A stretch of 64,000 nucleotides of DNA, taken from the NCBI GenBank assembly GCA_965205965.1, contig CBDBHT010000008.1, positions 1,178,001-1,242,000 on the forward strand. The letters run 5' to 3'. Position numbers and translations under genes: made by a program. The notes beneath the pieces are model-generated. The model did not search any database. It saw only the letters and a program-made list of their open reading frames with translations, and had not been told where the DNA came from. Below, one piece after another: positions 49,676 through 59,340 of the stretch. This DNA comes from Bin55 sp965205965 (GTDB lineage Bacteria > Pseudomonadota > Gammaproteobacteria > Pseudomonadales > Azotimanducaceae). Numbering within the stretch: position 1 is the first letter of the stretch; every line of letters begins with the position of its first letter.

Positions 49676-50599
49676 CTAATGCTCATAGACAAGACGTCGC
49701 GGAGCGACTCGCCCGTCGTCCAGAATTTCTCCAATACCAAGAAACCGCTTTTCAGCTGCTGATCGTGTTTCGCACAGACGCACCCATCCATTAGCAGGCG
49801 CATGTGGCACTATCACGGCTTGTCCATGTAGAACCTGATATGCAGCTATCTCGTTAAGGACAACCCAAGGCCACGGTTCAACGACACTTGAAACCGGATT
49901 CAGTAGATCTTGTAGCCGTTCCTCGTCATATGCTTGCTCAAGCCGTTCCCACGTAACGAGACCATCTTCAGTAAAAGATCCAACCTTTGTTCGTCGCAAC
50001 CGAACAACATGGGCACCACATTGCAAAGATTCACCAAGATCAAGTATAACGGTGCGAACGTATGTACCTTTCCCGCAGTGAATATCCAGTTCTAGCTCGT
50101 CGTTATTCAATGATATCAAATTATTATGGTACACAGTGACTTTGCGCGCAGTTCGTTCTATTTCAATACCTTGACGAGCAAGTTTGTAAAGCGGTTGTCC
50201 GTGATGTTTTATTGCCGAATACATCGAAGGTATCTGATCAAACTGTCCGCGAAATTGCTCAAGCTTGCGCTCAATTAGTTCTTTAGTTACATGTGATGTT
50301 GATCTTATCAGCAATATTTTGCCGTCGGCATCGCCTGTATCCGTCGACATACCAAGCCGGACCCCCACCCGGTATTGCTTATCGGCATTAAGTAGATACT
50401 GGGAAAACTTCGTCGCTTCACCGAAGCATAAGGGAAGGATTCCAGTAGCTAATGGATCTAAGCTGCCAGTATGACCAACCTTGCGCGCACGAAATAATCG
50501 TTTGATTTTTTGCACCGCCTGATTGGAACTGATCCCTTTGGGTTTATCAAAGGTGAGCACACCGTTGACTGCCATTCCACGGTTATCTCCCTTACGCAT
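49676..50599 (-). CDS. truB: tRNA pseudouridine(55) synthase
   Basis: It makes pseudouridine 55 in the T-loop of tRNAs. Motifs: NGVLTFDKPKGISSNQAVQK, catalytic Asp in GHTGSLDPLATGILPLCFGE, and a C-terminal PUA-like domain (AYQVLHGQAVIVPH). I placed the start at ATG 50597-50599 (MRKGDNRGMAVNG), overlapping the rbfA stop by 8 bases, because the leader length matches E. coli TruB. An ATG at 50572 (MAVNGVL) preceded by GGGAG is the alternative. The longer upstream reading is not supported. Confidence 0.95.
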   Translation of the reverse strand: MRKGDNRGMAVNGVLTFDKPKGISSNQAVQKIKRLFRARKVGHTGSLDPLATGILPLCFGEATKFSQYLLNADKQYRVGVRLGMSTDTGDADGKILLIRSTSHVTKELIERKLEQFRGQFDQIPSMYSAIKHHGQPLYKLARQGIEIERTARKVTVYHNNLISLNNDELELDIHCGKGTYVRTVILDLGESLQCGAHVVRLRRTKVGSFTEDGLVTWERLEQAYDEERLQDLLNPVSSVVEPWPWVVLNEIAAYQVLHGQAVIVPHAPANGWVRLCETRSAAEKRFLGIGEILDDGRVAPRRLVYEH

Positions 50600-50984
50600 T
50601 GTCGTTGTTTTGCTCGCGACGTAAAGCGTCTCCAATGAGAGCTTCGATTCTCATTGCCTCTTCGCTTATGTCGTCATAATGAAACCGCAGCTTTGGGGTC
50701 GTACGCATTGAATGTCGTCGTGCAAGCGCAGACCGTAAAAAGCCAGATGCAGCATCTAGCAGTTCTACCAAAAGGCGTCGAGATGCGTCATTGGAAACAC
50801 TCAAATTGGACACATAAACATCCGCAAATTTCATACCGCGAGTCACGTGCACTTCGGTTACGACTAGATCGCGAAGATTGATTCGGGGATCACACATTTC
50901 GCGCCGAAGAATTTCTGACAGTTGTGTACGCAGAAACCCCGCAACGCGAAGTTCCCGATAAAATGAATAAGATCGTCGATCCAC
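50592..50984 (-). CDS. rbfA: Ribosome-binding factor A
   Basis: A small KH-fold protein for 16S 5'-end maturation. FLRTQLSEILRREMCDPRIN and VTEVHVTRGMKFADVYVSNL match RbfA, as does the C-terminal RTTPKLRFHYDDISEEAMRI. The open frame extends upstream into infB, but residues there are not RbfA-like. The GTG at 50982-50984, 14 bases past the infB stop, gives VDRRSYSFYREL and a normal length of about 130 residues. Confidence 0.9.
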   Translation of the reverse strand: MDRRSYSFYRELRVAGFLRTQLSEILRREMCDPRINLRDLVVTEVHVTRGMKFADVYVSNLSVSNDASRRLLVELLDAASGFLRSALARRHSMRTTPKLRFHYDDISEEAMRIEALIGDALRREQNNDNA

Positions 50985-50998
50985 GACATTAAACCAAT

Positions 50999-53608
50999 TT
51001 AGAGAGCACGGGCAACCGCTCGCGTTTCGTAGACTTCGATAAGATCGCCTTCGCGCACATCGTTGTAATGACGCACTCCGATCCCGCATTCCAAACCGGT
51101 ACGTACTTCTGGAACGTCGTCTTTAAATCGGCGAAGCGAATCTAATTCGCCCTGAAAGATTACTATATCGTTTCGCAGTACGCGAACTTTGTTATATCGA
51201 GTGACGGTACCGTCTACCACCATACAACCCGCAATCTGCCCAAATCGAGGAGAGGGAAATACCTCACGAACTTCCGCTTTGCCGAGAATATCTTCTCGCA
51301 ATTCAGGTACCAACATATCCTGCAGTACCATCTTAATATCGTCAAGCAACTCATATATGACGTTGTAATAACGTACTTCGATATTTTCCCGCTCTAAAAT
51401 CATTTTAGCTGAGTTATCTGCGCGTACGTTGAACCCAAAGATGACGGCATCGTTAATGAGTGCAAAATTCGCATCGGATTCGTTAATACCTCCTACTCCA
51501 TGACCAATGATATCAACCGATACTTCCTCGTTGCCAATGTCAGCGCACGCTTGCATGACTACTTCCAACGAACCGCGAGCGTCTGCTTTAAGCACGATAT
51601 TCAAAACACGTTTTTCTGCGTTTCCCTGTGATAGGATAATATTTTCCAGCGTTACTCGCCGCATGGCACTTTGCTGCTGGTACTTAAACTGCTGCTGTTT
51701 ATGCGCCCGCGAGTCCGCAAGCTGCCGTGCCTGTCGATCGTCGACTGCTACGGAGAAATCATCGCCCGCATTGGGCATACCACTTAGGCCAAGCATTTCA
51801 ACCGGTACGGAAGGCCCGGCATCCTTGACCAAGTTGCCATGTTCATTGAGTAAAGCACGAACTTTCCCATAGCATTGGCCGGCGATCACCATTTCACCAC
51901 GTCTAAGTGTCCCGTTTCGAACAAGTATGGTCGCGACGGCACCACGACCACGATCGACTCGCGACTCAATAACGATGCCGCGTGCTGGAGCATCAGGTAC
52001 TGCCTCTAATTCCAGCAACTCGGCTTGCAGCGTTATAGCGTGCAGGAGTTCATCAATACCCTCCCCAGTCTCAGCAGACACGTTTACGAACAAGGTCTCA
52101 CCACCCCAATCTTCCGGCGTTATACCGATAGCACTTAATTCTCTTCTTGCACGTTCAGGGTCAGCACCCACCATATCGATTTTATTGACTGCCACAACGA
52201 TAGGAACATCTGCGGACTGAGCATGCTGAACGGCTTCCTGTGTTTGTGGTTGAACACCATCAGTTGCCGCAACCACTAAGACAACTATATCCGTGGCGTT
52301 AGCTCCACGGGCCCGCATCGCTGTAAACGCCGCATGACCAGGTGTATCCAAGAACGTAACCAGCCCGTGCGGTGTCGAAATGTTGTATGCACCAATATGC
52401 TGCGTAATGCCCCCTGCTTCACCTTGCACTACACGTGTACTCCGTATGCGATCAAGTAAGGATGTTTTCCCGTGGTCTACGTGACCCATAACCGTAACAA
52501 CTGGAGCTCTTGGAACTTTGTCACCTGCTATCTCAAGCAAAGCTTTCAGTTCCTCTTCCATCCGGTCCTCAACGAGGACCTTTACTCTATGCCCCATCTC
52601 TTCAACCGCCAGCACGGCTGTATCTTGGTCTATGGATTCATTGACAGAAACGATAACCCCCAATCCCATTAGCGTTTTCATGACATCAGCCGTTTTGACC
52701 GACATACGACGAGCTAAGTCCCCGATTACAACTGGACCGGTCAGTTCGACTTCCTTCACGACGGCTTCAACTGGCTTTTCGAACTGCCCTCCCTGAACTT
52801 CAGATTGAAATGGTTGAGTACGCCGAGCTCGTCGACCACCTCGAAGCGACAAGGGAGCCGCCCGATAACCGCGAGGTTCAAGCTCATCTTCAGCTTCAGC
52901 CTCAGCCTCAGGCCGTTCACGACTCCTAGATGGTTTAGTGCGCAGTCGCTTACCATCCTTACCCGCAAGCTTTTTAGGTTGTCCCTCGGCTTTTACGTCT
53001 ACCTCTACCACCTCCTGTTTCAGGGGTGCTTCATGCTTCTTCGTTTTTTCCACAAGCCGCTGCGCGTCCTCGGCAGTTTTTGCTAAGAGACCTTTCTGCT
53101 GACGCTCCTGCTCCGCCTGGCGTCGCGCTTCTTCCTCGCGCTCACGCCGTCCTTCCAAATCAAACTGCTTTTTGGCTTCCGCTTCTTTCGCCTCGAGTAC
53201 TGCTTTCCGCGCTTCCTCCTCGGCTAGTACTGTGGATTCCGAAGCGATCTCTTCAGTTTCTTGCTCTGCCGGAGCGACGACTATTGGTTGAGCTCGCTTA
53301 ACATAAGTTTTCTTCTTTCGAGAAACGACCGAAACTCGCTTTCCCCCGCGGCCACCCACCGTCAGTGTGGATGTGGTAGTGCGATTCAACCGTATCCTGG
53401 TTCGTGCACTCGACCCAGACGGTCTCGATAGTTGTTGCACCTCTTCTCTGTTTTGCTGTATATATGCAAGCAACGTCTGCAGCTGTTCCGTCGTCAGCTC
53501 ATCACCTACACTGCGTTGAGGCAACTTTGCTGCAGCCATCGTCTGTAGAAACTCATCTACGTTGAGTTTCAGCCGATCAGCAACTTCTTTAACTGTATTG
53601 TTTGGCAT
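50999..53608 (-). CDS. infB: Translation initiation factor IF-2
   Basis: An 869-residue GTPase placing initiator tRNA on the 30S subunit. N-terminal IF2_N domain (VKEVADRLKLNVDEFLQTMA), a charged linker (about 130-260), a second IF2_N domain (VVIGDLARRMSVKTADVMKT), then the G domain: VMGHVDHGKTSLLDRIR (G1), GITQHIGAY (G2), DTPGHAAF (G3), NKIDM (G4). Domains II-IV end in GIGVRHYNDVREGDLIEVYE. Full length. Usual internal alternative starts may exist. Confidence 0.97.
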   Translation of the reverse strand: MPNNTVKEVADRLKLNVDEFLQTMAAAKLPQRSVGDELTTEQLQTLLAYIQQNREEVQQLSRPSGSSARTRIRLNRTTTSTLTVGGRGGKRVSVVSRKKKTYVKRAQPIVVAPAEQETEEIASESTVLAEEEARKAVLEAKEAEAKKQFDLEGRREREEEARRQAEQERQQKGLLAKTAEDAQRLVEKTKKHEAPLKQEVVEVDVKAEGQPKKLAGKDGKRLRTKPSRSRERPEAEAEAEDELEPRGYRAAPLSLRGGRRARRTQPFQSEVQGGQFEKPVEAVVKEVELTGPVVIGDLARRMSVKTADVMKTLMGLGVIVSVNESIDQDTAVLAVEEMGHRVKVLVEDRMEEELKALLEIAGDKVPRAPVVTVMGHVDHGKTSLLDRIRSTRVVQGEAGGITQHIGAYNISTPHGLVTFLDTPGHAAFTAMRARGANATDIVVLVVAATDGVQPQTQEAVQHAQSADVPIVVAVNKIDMVGADPERARRELSAIGITPEDWGGETLFVNVSAETGEGIDELLHAITLQAELLELEAVPDAPARGIVIESRVDRGRGAVATILVRNGTLRRGEMVIAGQCYGKVRALLNEHGNLVKDAGPSVPVEMLGLSGMPNAGDDFSVAVDDRQARQLADSRAHKQQQFKYQQQSAMRRVTLENIILSQGNAEKRVLNIVLKADARGSLEVVMQACADIGNEEVSVDIIGHGVGGINESDANFALINDAVIFGFNVRADNSAKMILERENIEVRYYNVIYELLDDIKMVLQDMLVPELREDILGKAEVREVFPSPRFGQIAGCMVVDGTVTRYNKVRVLRNDIVIFQGELDSLRRFKDDVPEVRTGLECGIGVRHYNDVREGDLIEVYETRAVARAL

Positions 53609-53647
53609 ATAAATATTCGATTTAATATCAACTCTATACTCTATACT

Positions 53648-55195
53648 CTATTCAGCAAACCAAGGCTCCCGCGCGGCCATGATCAGTCGTCCAGCGCGTT
53701 CTTCTCCTAGTGATGCATCTATTTCAAGCAGTGCTGCAATGTCCTGCTCTGCAAGATCTTCCATCGTGACGATTCCATTGGACGCGAGTCTTTTCGCAAG
53801 CAGATCGTCCATACCTTCCATATTAATTAAGTCTTCCGCCGGTGGTTGAACGCCACCCACTAGATCCGAAAGATCCCGCGAATGTAACGAGTTCTTAGCT
53901 CTCTCCCGGAGCTCACGAACTAACTCTTCATCGAAACCTTCAATTTGTTGCATCTCTTCCAATGGAACGTACGCCACCTCTTCGACCGACTGAAAACCTT
54001 CCAGTGCCAAGACGCCAGCTACTTCATCATCTACTTCCAATACTGTCATGAACAATTCCACGCATTTTGTGATTTCTTCGTCACGTTTCCGCACTGCTTC
54101 TTCTTCGGCCATGATATTTAGCGTCCACCCCGTCAAGTCGCCAGCTAGTCGAACATTCTGTCCACGAATACCAATCGCCAACGCCACCTTATCTTCAGTC
54201 ACGGCTATATCCATCGTGCGAAGATCCTCATCAACAACGATTTGTTCTACTTCGGTAGGGCCTATAGCGTTAATTACAAATTGAACGGGATTGTCATCCC
54301 ATGGAACGACATCCACACGTTCTCCAGCGAGTTCTCCAGAGACGGCCTGTACACGAGAACCCCGCATACCCACGCAGGCACCAACGGCATCAATACGAGG
54401 CGCGGTCGTAGTAACAGCGATTTTCGCGCGCTCACCAGGATCTCGAGCAGCTGCTTTAATTTCGATAATCTCTTCTGCAATTTCTGGAACTTCGATCTTA
54501 AACAGCTCAATCAACATCTCTGGAACGGTGCGAGAAAGGATCAACTGCGGGCCTCGACTATCTGGCATCACCTCGACGAGATAAGCCTTTAATCGATCAT
54601 CCCTACGAAATTTATCACGCGGTATTGAATTTTCACGCGTAAGAACCCCTTCGGCATTATTGCCCAAATCAACTATTACTGAATCTCGGCTGGAACGCCT
54701 TACTGTTCCGCTAACCAGCTGACCAACACGGGGAAGATATTCTCGAACAACACGTTCCCGCTCCGCTTCCCGCACTTTTTGAAGTATGACCTGTTTTGCG
54801 GTTTGCGCTACGATTCGTCCAAAAGGGACTGATTCGACCTGTTCTTCCCATTGGGCTCCAATTTCAAGATTTGCGTCTTTTTCTCGCGCTTGCTCAAACG
54901 TCATATGAATATTCGAATCAAATGCAGGAATAGACATAGCGTCATCATCATCTGATGAATCTTGGGCCGCGAGCGAGAGCAGATACGCGTCATCTACGAC
55001 GACCCAAACTCGAAACGTGTTGTAGTCCGATTTGTCCCAGTTGATCGACACACGGAACTCTGTACGATGAGCGTACCGCCGTTGATTGGCTGTTGCTAGT
55101 GCCAATTCAATTGCATCAAGCACGACTTTTTCTTCGACGCCTTTTTCGTTGCATACCGATTCTACAGCTGCACGAATTTCTTTCATATTTTGCAT
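53648..55195 (-). CDS. nusA: Transcription termination/antitermination factor NusA
   Basis: A 515-residue protein: N-terminal RNAP-binding domain (KEIRAAVESVCNEKGVEEKV...), S1 (GQLVSGTVRRSSRDSVIVDL), KH1/KH2 (RIDAVGACVGMRGSRVQAVS then GERVDVVPW; KVALAIGIRGQNVRLAGDLT), and two C-terminal acidic repeats (VEEVAYVPLEEMQQIEGFDE; DLINMEGMDDLLAKRLASNG), typical of gammaproteobacterial NusA. It acts at pauses, termination and rRNA antitermination. rimP lies 12 bases upstream. Confidence 0.97.
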   Translation of the reverse strand: MQNMKEIRAAVESVCNEKGVEEKVVLDAIELALATANQRRYAHRTEFRVSINWDKSDYNTFRVWVVVDDAYLLSLAAQDSSDDDDAMSIPAFDSNIHMTFEQAREKDANLEIGAQWEEQVESVPFGRIVAQTAKQVILQKVREAERERVVREYLPRVGQLVSGTVRRSSRDSVIVDLGNNAEGVLTRENSIPRDKFRRDDRLKAYLVEVMPDSRGPQLILSRTVPEMLIELFKIEVPEIAEEIIEIKAAARDPGERAKIAVTTTAPRIDAVGACVGMRGSRVQAVSGELAGERVDVVPWDDNPVQFVINAIGPTEVEQIVVDEDLRTMDIAVTEDKVALAIGIRGQNVRLAGDLTGWTLNIMAEEEAVRKRDEEITKCVELFMTVLEVDDEVAGVLALEGFQSVEEVAYVPLEEMQQIEGFDEELVRELRERAKNSLHSRDLSDLVGGVQPPAEDLINMEGMDDLLAKRLASNGIVTMEDLAEQDIAALLEIDASLGEERAGRLIMAAREPWFAE

Positions 55196-55207
55196 TTCAG
55201 TTTGCCA

Positions 55208-55663
55208 TCACACGAACTGTGGAACAATTCTTGCTCGTCTTATCTGACGCAACGGTATCTCTATACTCGATCCATTTGCTTCCATTTGAATCTGCCTATT
55301 CTTGCATTCGACAAGTCGGCCTCGATACTTTCTTGCTCCCTCTATGGGGCTGTGCAACCGCACATCAAGCTGTTCTCCGACACTTGCCTCGAACTGCTTT
55401 GGTTTAAATAAAATACGGTCCAACCCCGGCGAGGAAACCTCTAAAACGTAGTCTTCCGGCATAGCCCCTTCTACATCCAAAACAGTATTCACCTGGTCAC
55501 TAACTTTCTCGCAATCGTCTACGGTAACCCCCCGTTCAGCATCAATGTAGATGCACAGTTTCGGGCGTTTGCCGAAAACCGAATATTCGATACCCCACAA
55601 TTGATAACCCATTCCCAAGATGGTCGGCAACAAACACGTTTCCAGTTCCTCTGCTCTTGACAT
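55208..55663 (-). CDS. rimP: Ribosome maturation factor RimP
   Basis: A 151-residue protein needed for 30S assembly. It has ELETCLLPTILGMGYQLWGI, LCIYIDAERGVTVDDCEKVS and YVLEVSSPGLDRILFKPKQF, all family signatures. It precedes nusA and follows the initiator tRNA, as in E. coli. Confidence 0.95.
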   Translation of the reverse strand: MSRAEELETCLLPTILGMGYQLWGIEYSVFGKRPKLCIYIDAERGVTVDDCEKVSDQVNTVLDVEGAMPEDYVLEVSSPGLDRILFKPKQFEASVGEQLDVRLHSPIEGARKYRGRLVECKNRQIQMEANGSSIEIPLRQIRRARIVPQFV

Positions 55664-55948
55664 GTATTACTCCTTGCATCCTGCTCGCGAGACGTTTCAA
55701 CTCTTATCTCCATACGTTAAACTTAGCCGCATGTACGTTAGTGCAACATTTATAAACCAGTCTACGTTCCTACTCAAAAAACGTTCGCATCCCATTGCTA
55801 TTGAGGTTGCGATACGTCCCAGACGTGAAAATACCGATTATTGAAGGGTTTCACGCCCTGTTGCGAAGCGGGCGCGATTACAGAGGACCAAGAGTAGACT
55901 TAATCAATCAACCCACTCTAGATGTTATGAATCCAAAGCTGATCACCG

Positions 55949-56025
<77 letters not shown>

Positions 56026-56521
56026 TCAGCGAGTGGAATTATAAAACGGTCATCACGCTAATACAAACAGCAAGAAAAGAGGCGTACACGGTTATAGCTA
56101 TTCAATAATGATATTGAAGTGTCTTCGTTGGTCTAAAACGGCACTAACCCATCCATCCATTCATTGCTGATAGAACTAACATTAATACTACGGAGCGGAG
56201 GCATTGTCTGACCTGTAAAGCTGATCCCGGCATCAAGAACACAAGTAGAAATTTAATCTTATAGGTGCTGATGAACCATCGTTATATTGTCTCACTTCAG
56301 CGTCCTCCGTACGTTTCCCTGGACGTCTTCGCCTACGCATACACATAAACTACTGAAAATCATTTTCGCCTGCCGATTAAGCCTAACATATCACCATGTG
56401 AGAGTGTGTAACGCAATTCGCATTACAGGTGATTGAAAATGTTAGACTTTCTTAACCGTGCAGTTAGATGGAAGTTCTTGGTGACTGCAATACCTCCTGC
56501 TTAGGTAAACCAGCACATTAA
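56026..56521. other. About 500-base gap without recognisable gene
   Basis: Between the tRNA and a hypothetical gene on the other strand. Only short frames; nothing recognised. Confidence 0.4.
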
Positions 56522-56614
56522 GTCAGACTCCAACATTTTTCTTTTTACAATCGTAAAACGTCGGCATTCGACATCAAAGAATACTGGCTATCTGGATCTT
56601 TAGATGCGTCGGAT

Positions 56615-57121
56615 GTGTGGATTCCTGAATGGGAGGCAAAGTTGGCGCACTTCCAATATTTGTGCGAACAACTCCTTGACGCATACGCAATAGAGCGATC
56701 CCCACCAAGAAGTGATCACGAGTTTGAGGGACGTGTGAATTTCGTTGACGCTCAAGACAGGCACGATAGCTATCTCAAGGTTGCTGTGAGCAATGCCCAC
56801 CCGTTCACCATTCGGCTCAAGTCACATGTTGCAGGCGATCAGACGCTCATTCAATGCGAGAGCCACGTCATGGATTCAGATCTTTCAAATGAAGAAAACA
56901 TGAACGTGATGACGGAAACTATCAAGGGTTTCGATACGACCAAAATTTGCTTAGAACCGCGTATCACTCGTTGGCTCGATAGTGTCTTCATACGACTGGA
57001 AGTACCTTTATGATCCGGATTTGACCCAACCCAACGACCTTCTTCACTTGTTTGATAGCGTTGTTCCAACATCAGCAAACTTACATGGTCGTTTGAAAGT
57101 ATTGCTCAACGACGTGATATA
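56615..57121 (+). pseudogene. Hypothetical protein, probably frameshifted near its C-terminus
   Basis: From a GTG start the frame encodes WIPEWEAKLAHFQYLCEQLL and onwards to WLDSVFIRLEVPL, stopping at 57013. In the next frame the sequence continues from about 57000 as WKYLYDPDLTQPNDLLHLFD then SVVPTSANLHGRLKVLLNDV to a TAG at 57119-57121. That stop lies 11 bases before the next gene, so an indel has probably split one protein of about 170 residues. The frame is also open for about 30 codons upstream (NRKTSAFDIKEYWLSGSLDA) without a start, so the N-terminus may be damaged too. I do not recognise the family. Confidence 0.5.
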
Positions 57122-57132
57122 GGGACAATCGA

Positions 57133-57540
57133 ATGGAAGAACTATTCGACCAAATTGATCAGCTGATCAACCAGAAACAGCTCTGTTGGAAACGAAACGG
57201 CAACTGCATATTTATTGAATCGGATCGATCGGAACGCAAGCAGAGAATTCACCTTAAACGAAAACACAATACTTACGTCATGTCGTCTGTCGTTGCGAAA
57301 GTAACAGATGTCATTGATACTAGAAAGGGAGGAAGGAAAGATCTTCTCTTGCGAATTTGGTGGCGAAACGCGTTGAAGCCGATTATTACGCTTAGGATAG
57401 ATAAACGGGATAGAGTGATCGGAACGGTGTCGTGTCCTGTTGAAAGTACATACAAAGACGAAATCGAGTTTTATTTAATGACACTTGCGCGAGATTGTTA
57501 TCAATTTGAGTACATCCTTTCTGGGTTAGATACATTTTGA
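57133..57540 (+). CDS. Hypothetical protein (YbjN / type III chaperone-like fold suspected)
   Basis: A 135-residue protein (MEELFDQIDQLINQKQLCWK ... LARDCYQFEYILSGLDTF). The alternating pattern, with a helix at the start, a central strand region (LLLRIWWRNALKPIITLRID) and a final helix (EIEFYLMTLARDCYQFEYIL), recalls YbjN and type III secretion chaperone-like proteins. This is a weak impression only. It follows the preceding frameshifted gene by 11 bases, so the two were probably an operon. Confidence 0.5.
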   Translation: MEELFDQIDQLINQKQLCWKRNGNCIFIESDRSERKQRIHLKRKHNTYVMSSVVAKVTDVIDTRKGGRKDLLLRIWWRNALKPIITLRIDKRDRVIGTVSCPVESTYKDEIEFYLMTLARDCYQFEYILSGLDTF

Positions 57541-58063
57541 TTCAATCTTCGGTTTTTAGTATCGTGAGACTATCAGTTCCGAATTCAATATGTGCATCTA
57601 GGAACTCGGTTCTACTGCCGCTGACTAATTCCGTTCATCTATCGTCTGACAATCACGGTGGTGGACCGCATTAGCGGGAATTCAACGAGGTTCCGACGCG
57701 GTATCGTGATGTGGTTCAAGTAATGCGTCGCCGTCTGATCCCGCACATTGTCCTCTACGTCCAGTAATTTCCAGCGAATCGTGAGCCGCTGTTTTTAATA
57801 GGACTTTCGGCTGTTTTTGGTCCATGGTTTTCGCGGACTTTAGTCATTTTCCGGGCTACATAATTCCCCATATAAATTGGGGCACGTCATCAAACTGGAG
57901 TTGAAAAATTTAGTTAAATCAAAAAAATGCTCACCCATCTCTTGAACATACTGCCAGTATCCAGAAATCTGTTCACTGGAAATTACTGCTTTGTGTCAGG
58001 TGGTGATAGAAGCCGAAGCAAAACATTTATGCCTTCGTCAGTACGAATCGGAGGACCTGGATT
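57541..58063. other. About 520-base gap without recognisable gene
   Basis: No family resemblance on either strand. Confidence 0.4.
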
Positions 58064-58592
58064 ATGTCTCAGTGGATCGGGACAATAGCGACATATTCAG
58101 TAGGGCTGTTTGCGCGCCACGATTCAGTCGACCCATGGACGCAACCCAACATGACAAATGGCGTCTGTCAACTTTCCTACATATTCCCCTTACTTTTCAT
58201 ATCGTTACTCGCCTTGGTGGTGGTTTATTGTTACCTACGTGATAGGTAGAAAATGGCAGCTTGAGAATCTGTCCAAAGGCCTTGATGGCGAGATGAAGGT
58301 GGGGACAGATCATCGAGTATGCAATTACTAATGCCAGGTGCGCCGTTGCTCATTCGGTCACATCTATGGCTATGGCCAAAGTCGGCGATATAGACCATAT
58401 AGTTGCCACACCAACAACGATCTGGGTCGTCGAGACCAAATACTGAAAAGTTCCGAAGCAAATCTTCAATGAGGTGCTGGAAAGAATAGCCGACAATGCA
58501 AAATCTGTCAGGGATTGGGCTACGAGCCTTGGATATCGGGACGTAAAAGTTCGTCCATGCTCTTGGGTACTAGCCCAGGGCAATCGCATTTG
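58064..58592 (+). pseudogene. Relic of a membrane-anchored NERD-domain protein
   Basis: An ATG preceded by GGAGG (9 bases away) opens 61 codons ending in a clear membrane segment (SYIFPLLFISLLALVVVYCY then LRDR). After the stop, in other frames, come WQLENLSKGLDGEMKVGTDH, then VGDIDHIVATPTTIWVVETK then Y, and after a further stop KVPKQIFNEVLERIADNAKS then VRDW. GxxGE followed by DIDH(I/V)(V/I)...(V)ETK is the core of the NERD (nuclease-related) domain. At least two frame breaks and one internal stop make it non-functional. The remaining 61-residue piece may still be translated. Confidence 0.55.
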
Positions 58593-58609
58593 AAATTTCG
58601 TATTTGATT

Positions 58610-58910
58610 AGGGCGTATTTACACTAAGTTCCTGATCATTTCGTATATCAAGGCTACGTAAATGAATCCAGCGAACATGACGTCGAGTTTGTCGTAACGT
58701 GTCACCACGCGGCGATACCGCTTGAGTCTTCCGAACAGGCGTTCCACTTCGTTGCGGCAGGCATACAGCTGGCGGTCGAAGGACCAGGGTTTCCAGCGTG
58801 TCGTTCGGGGCGGCACCACGGGCGTGGCTCCCAGGTCTTGCACCACCCTCCGCGTTCCGTAGGCACGGTCCATAATCAGGTATTTCGGGTGCTTCAGGCC
58901 GCTCCTGCTG
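58610..58910 (-). mobile_element. IS5-family (IS427-like) element, 3' part
   Basis: Terminus AGGGCGTATTTACACTAA at 58610. The minus strand encodes the transposase C-terminus: KYLIMDRAYGTRRVVQDLGA, PWSFDRQLYACRNEVERLFG then RLKRYRRVVTRYDKLDVMFA, containing the last catalytic residues. It is cut at 58911 by the left end of an IS256 element. Complements the N-terminal piece at 38465-38860. Confidence 0.82.
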
Positions 58911-59340
58911 GGTTGTGTATAAATTTGTCTGCAAAAACGAAAAACGGGCTGTAACGACAGACGAATGGTTAGAATCTGATGTTTCATCGGGAATGTGGAG
59001 ATGCCTGGACGCACAAGAGGCGTCCAGGCGCGAATCATTCATGACACAATTTATCGAAAAGGAGCAAGAAATGATTCGGGAAGATTATACGCACAATGCC
59101 ACGAAGCAGTCGGCATGCGATCATCTGGCGGACGATGAGGAGTTTGTGAGGCGGCTGGTGCAGGAGACGCTCAACGAGGTTCTGGAGAGTGAGATGACGG
59201 AGTTTCTGGGAGCGGGCAAGAGCGAGCGGACGCAGACGCGTCAGGGCTACCGTTCCGGATACTACCGGCGCGATCTGACGATGAAGGTGGGCGAGATCGA
59301 ACTGAGAGTTCCGCAGGAACGCAGCGGCCAGTTCAGCACG

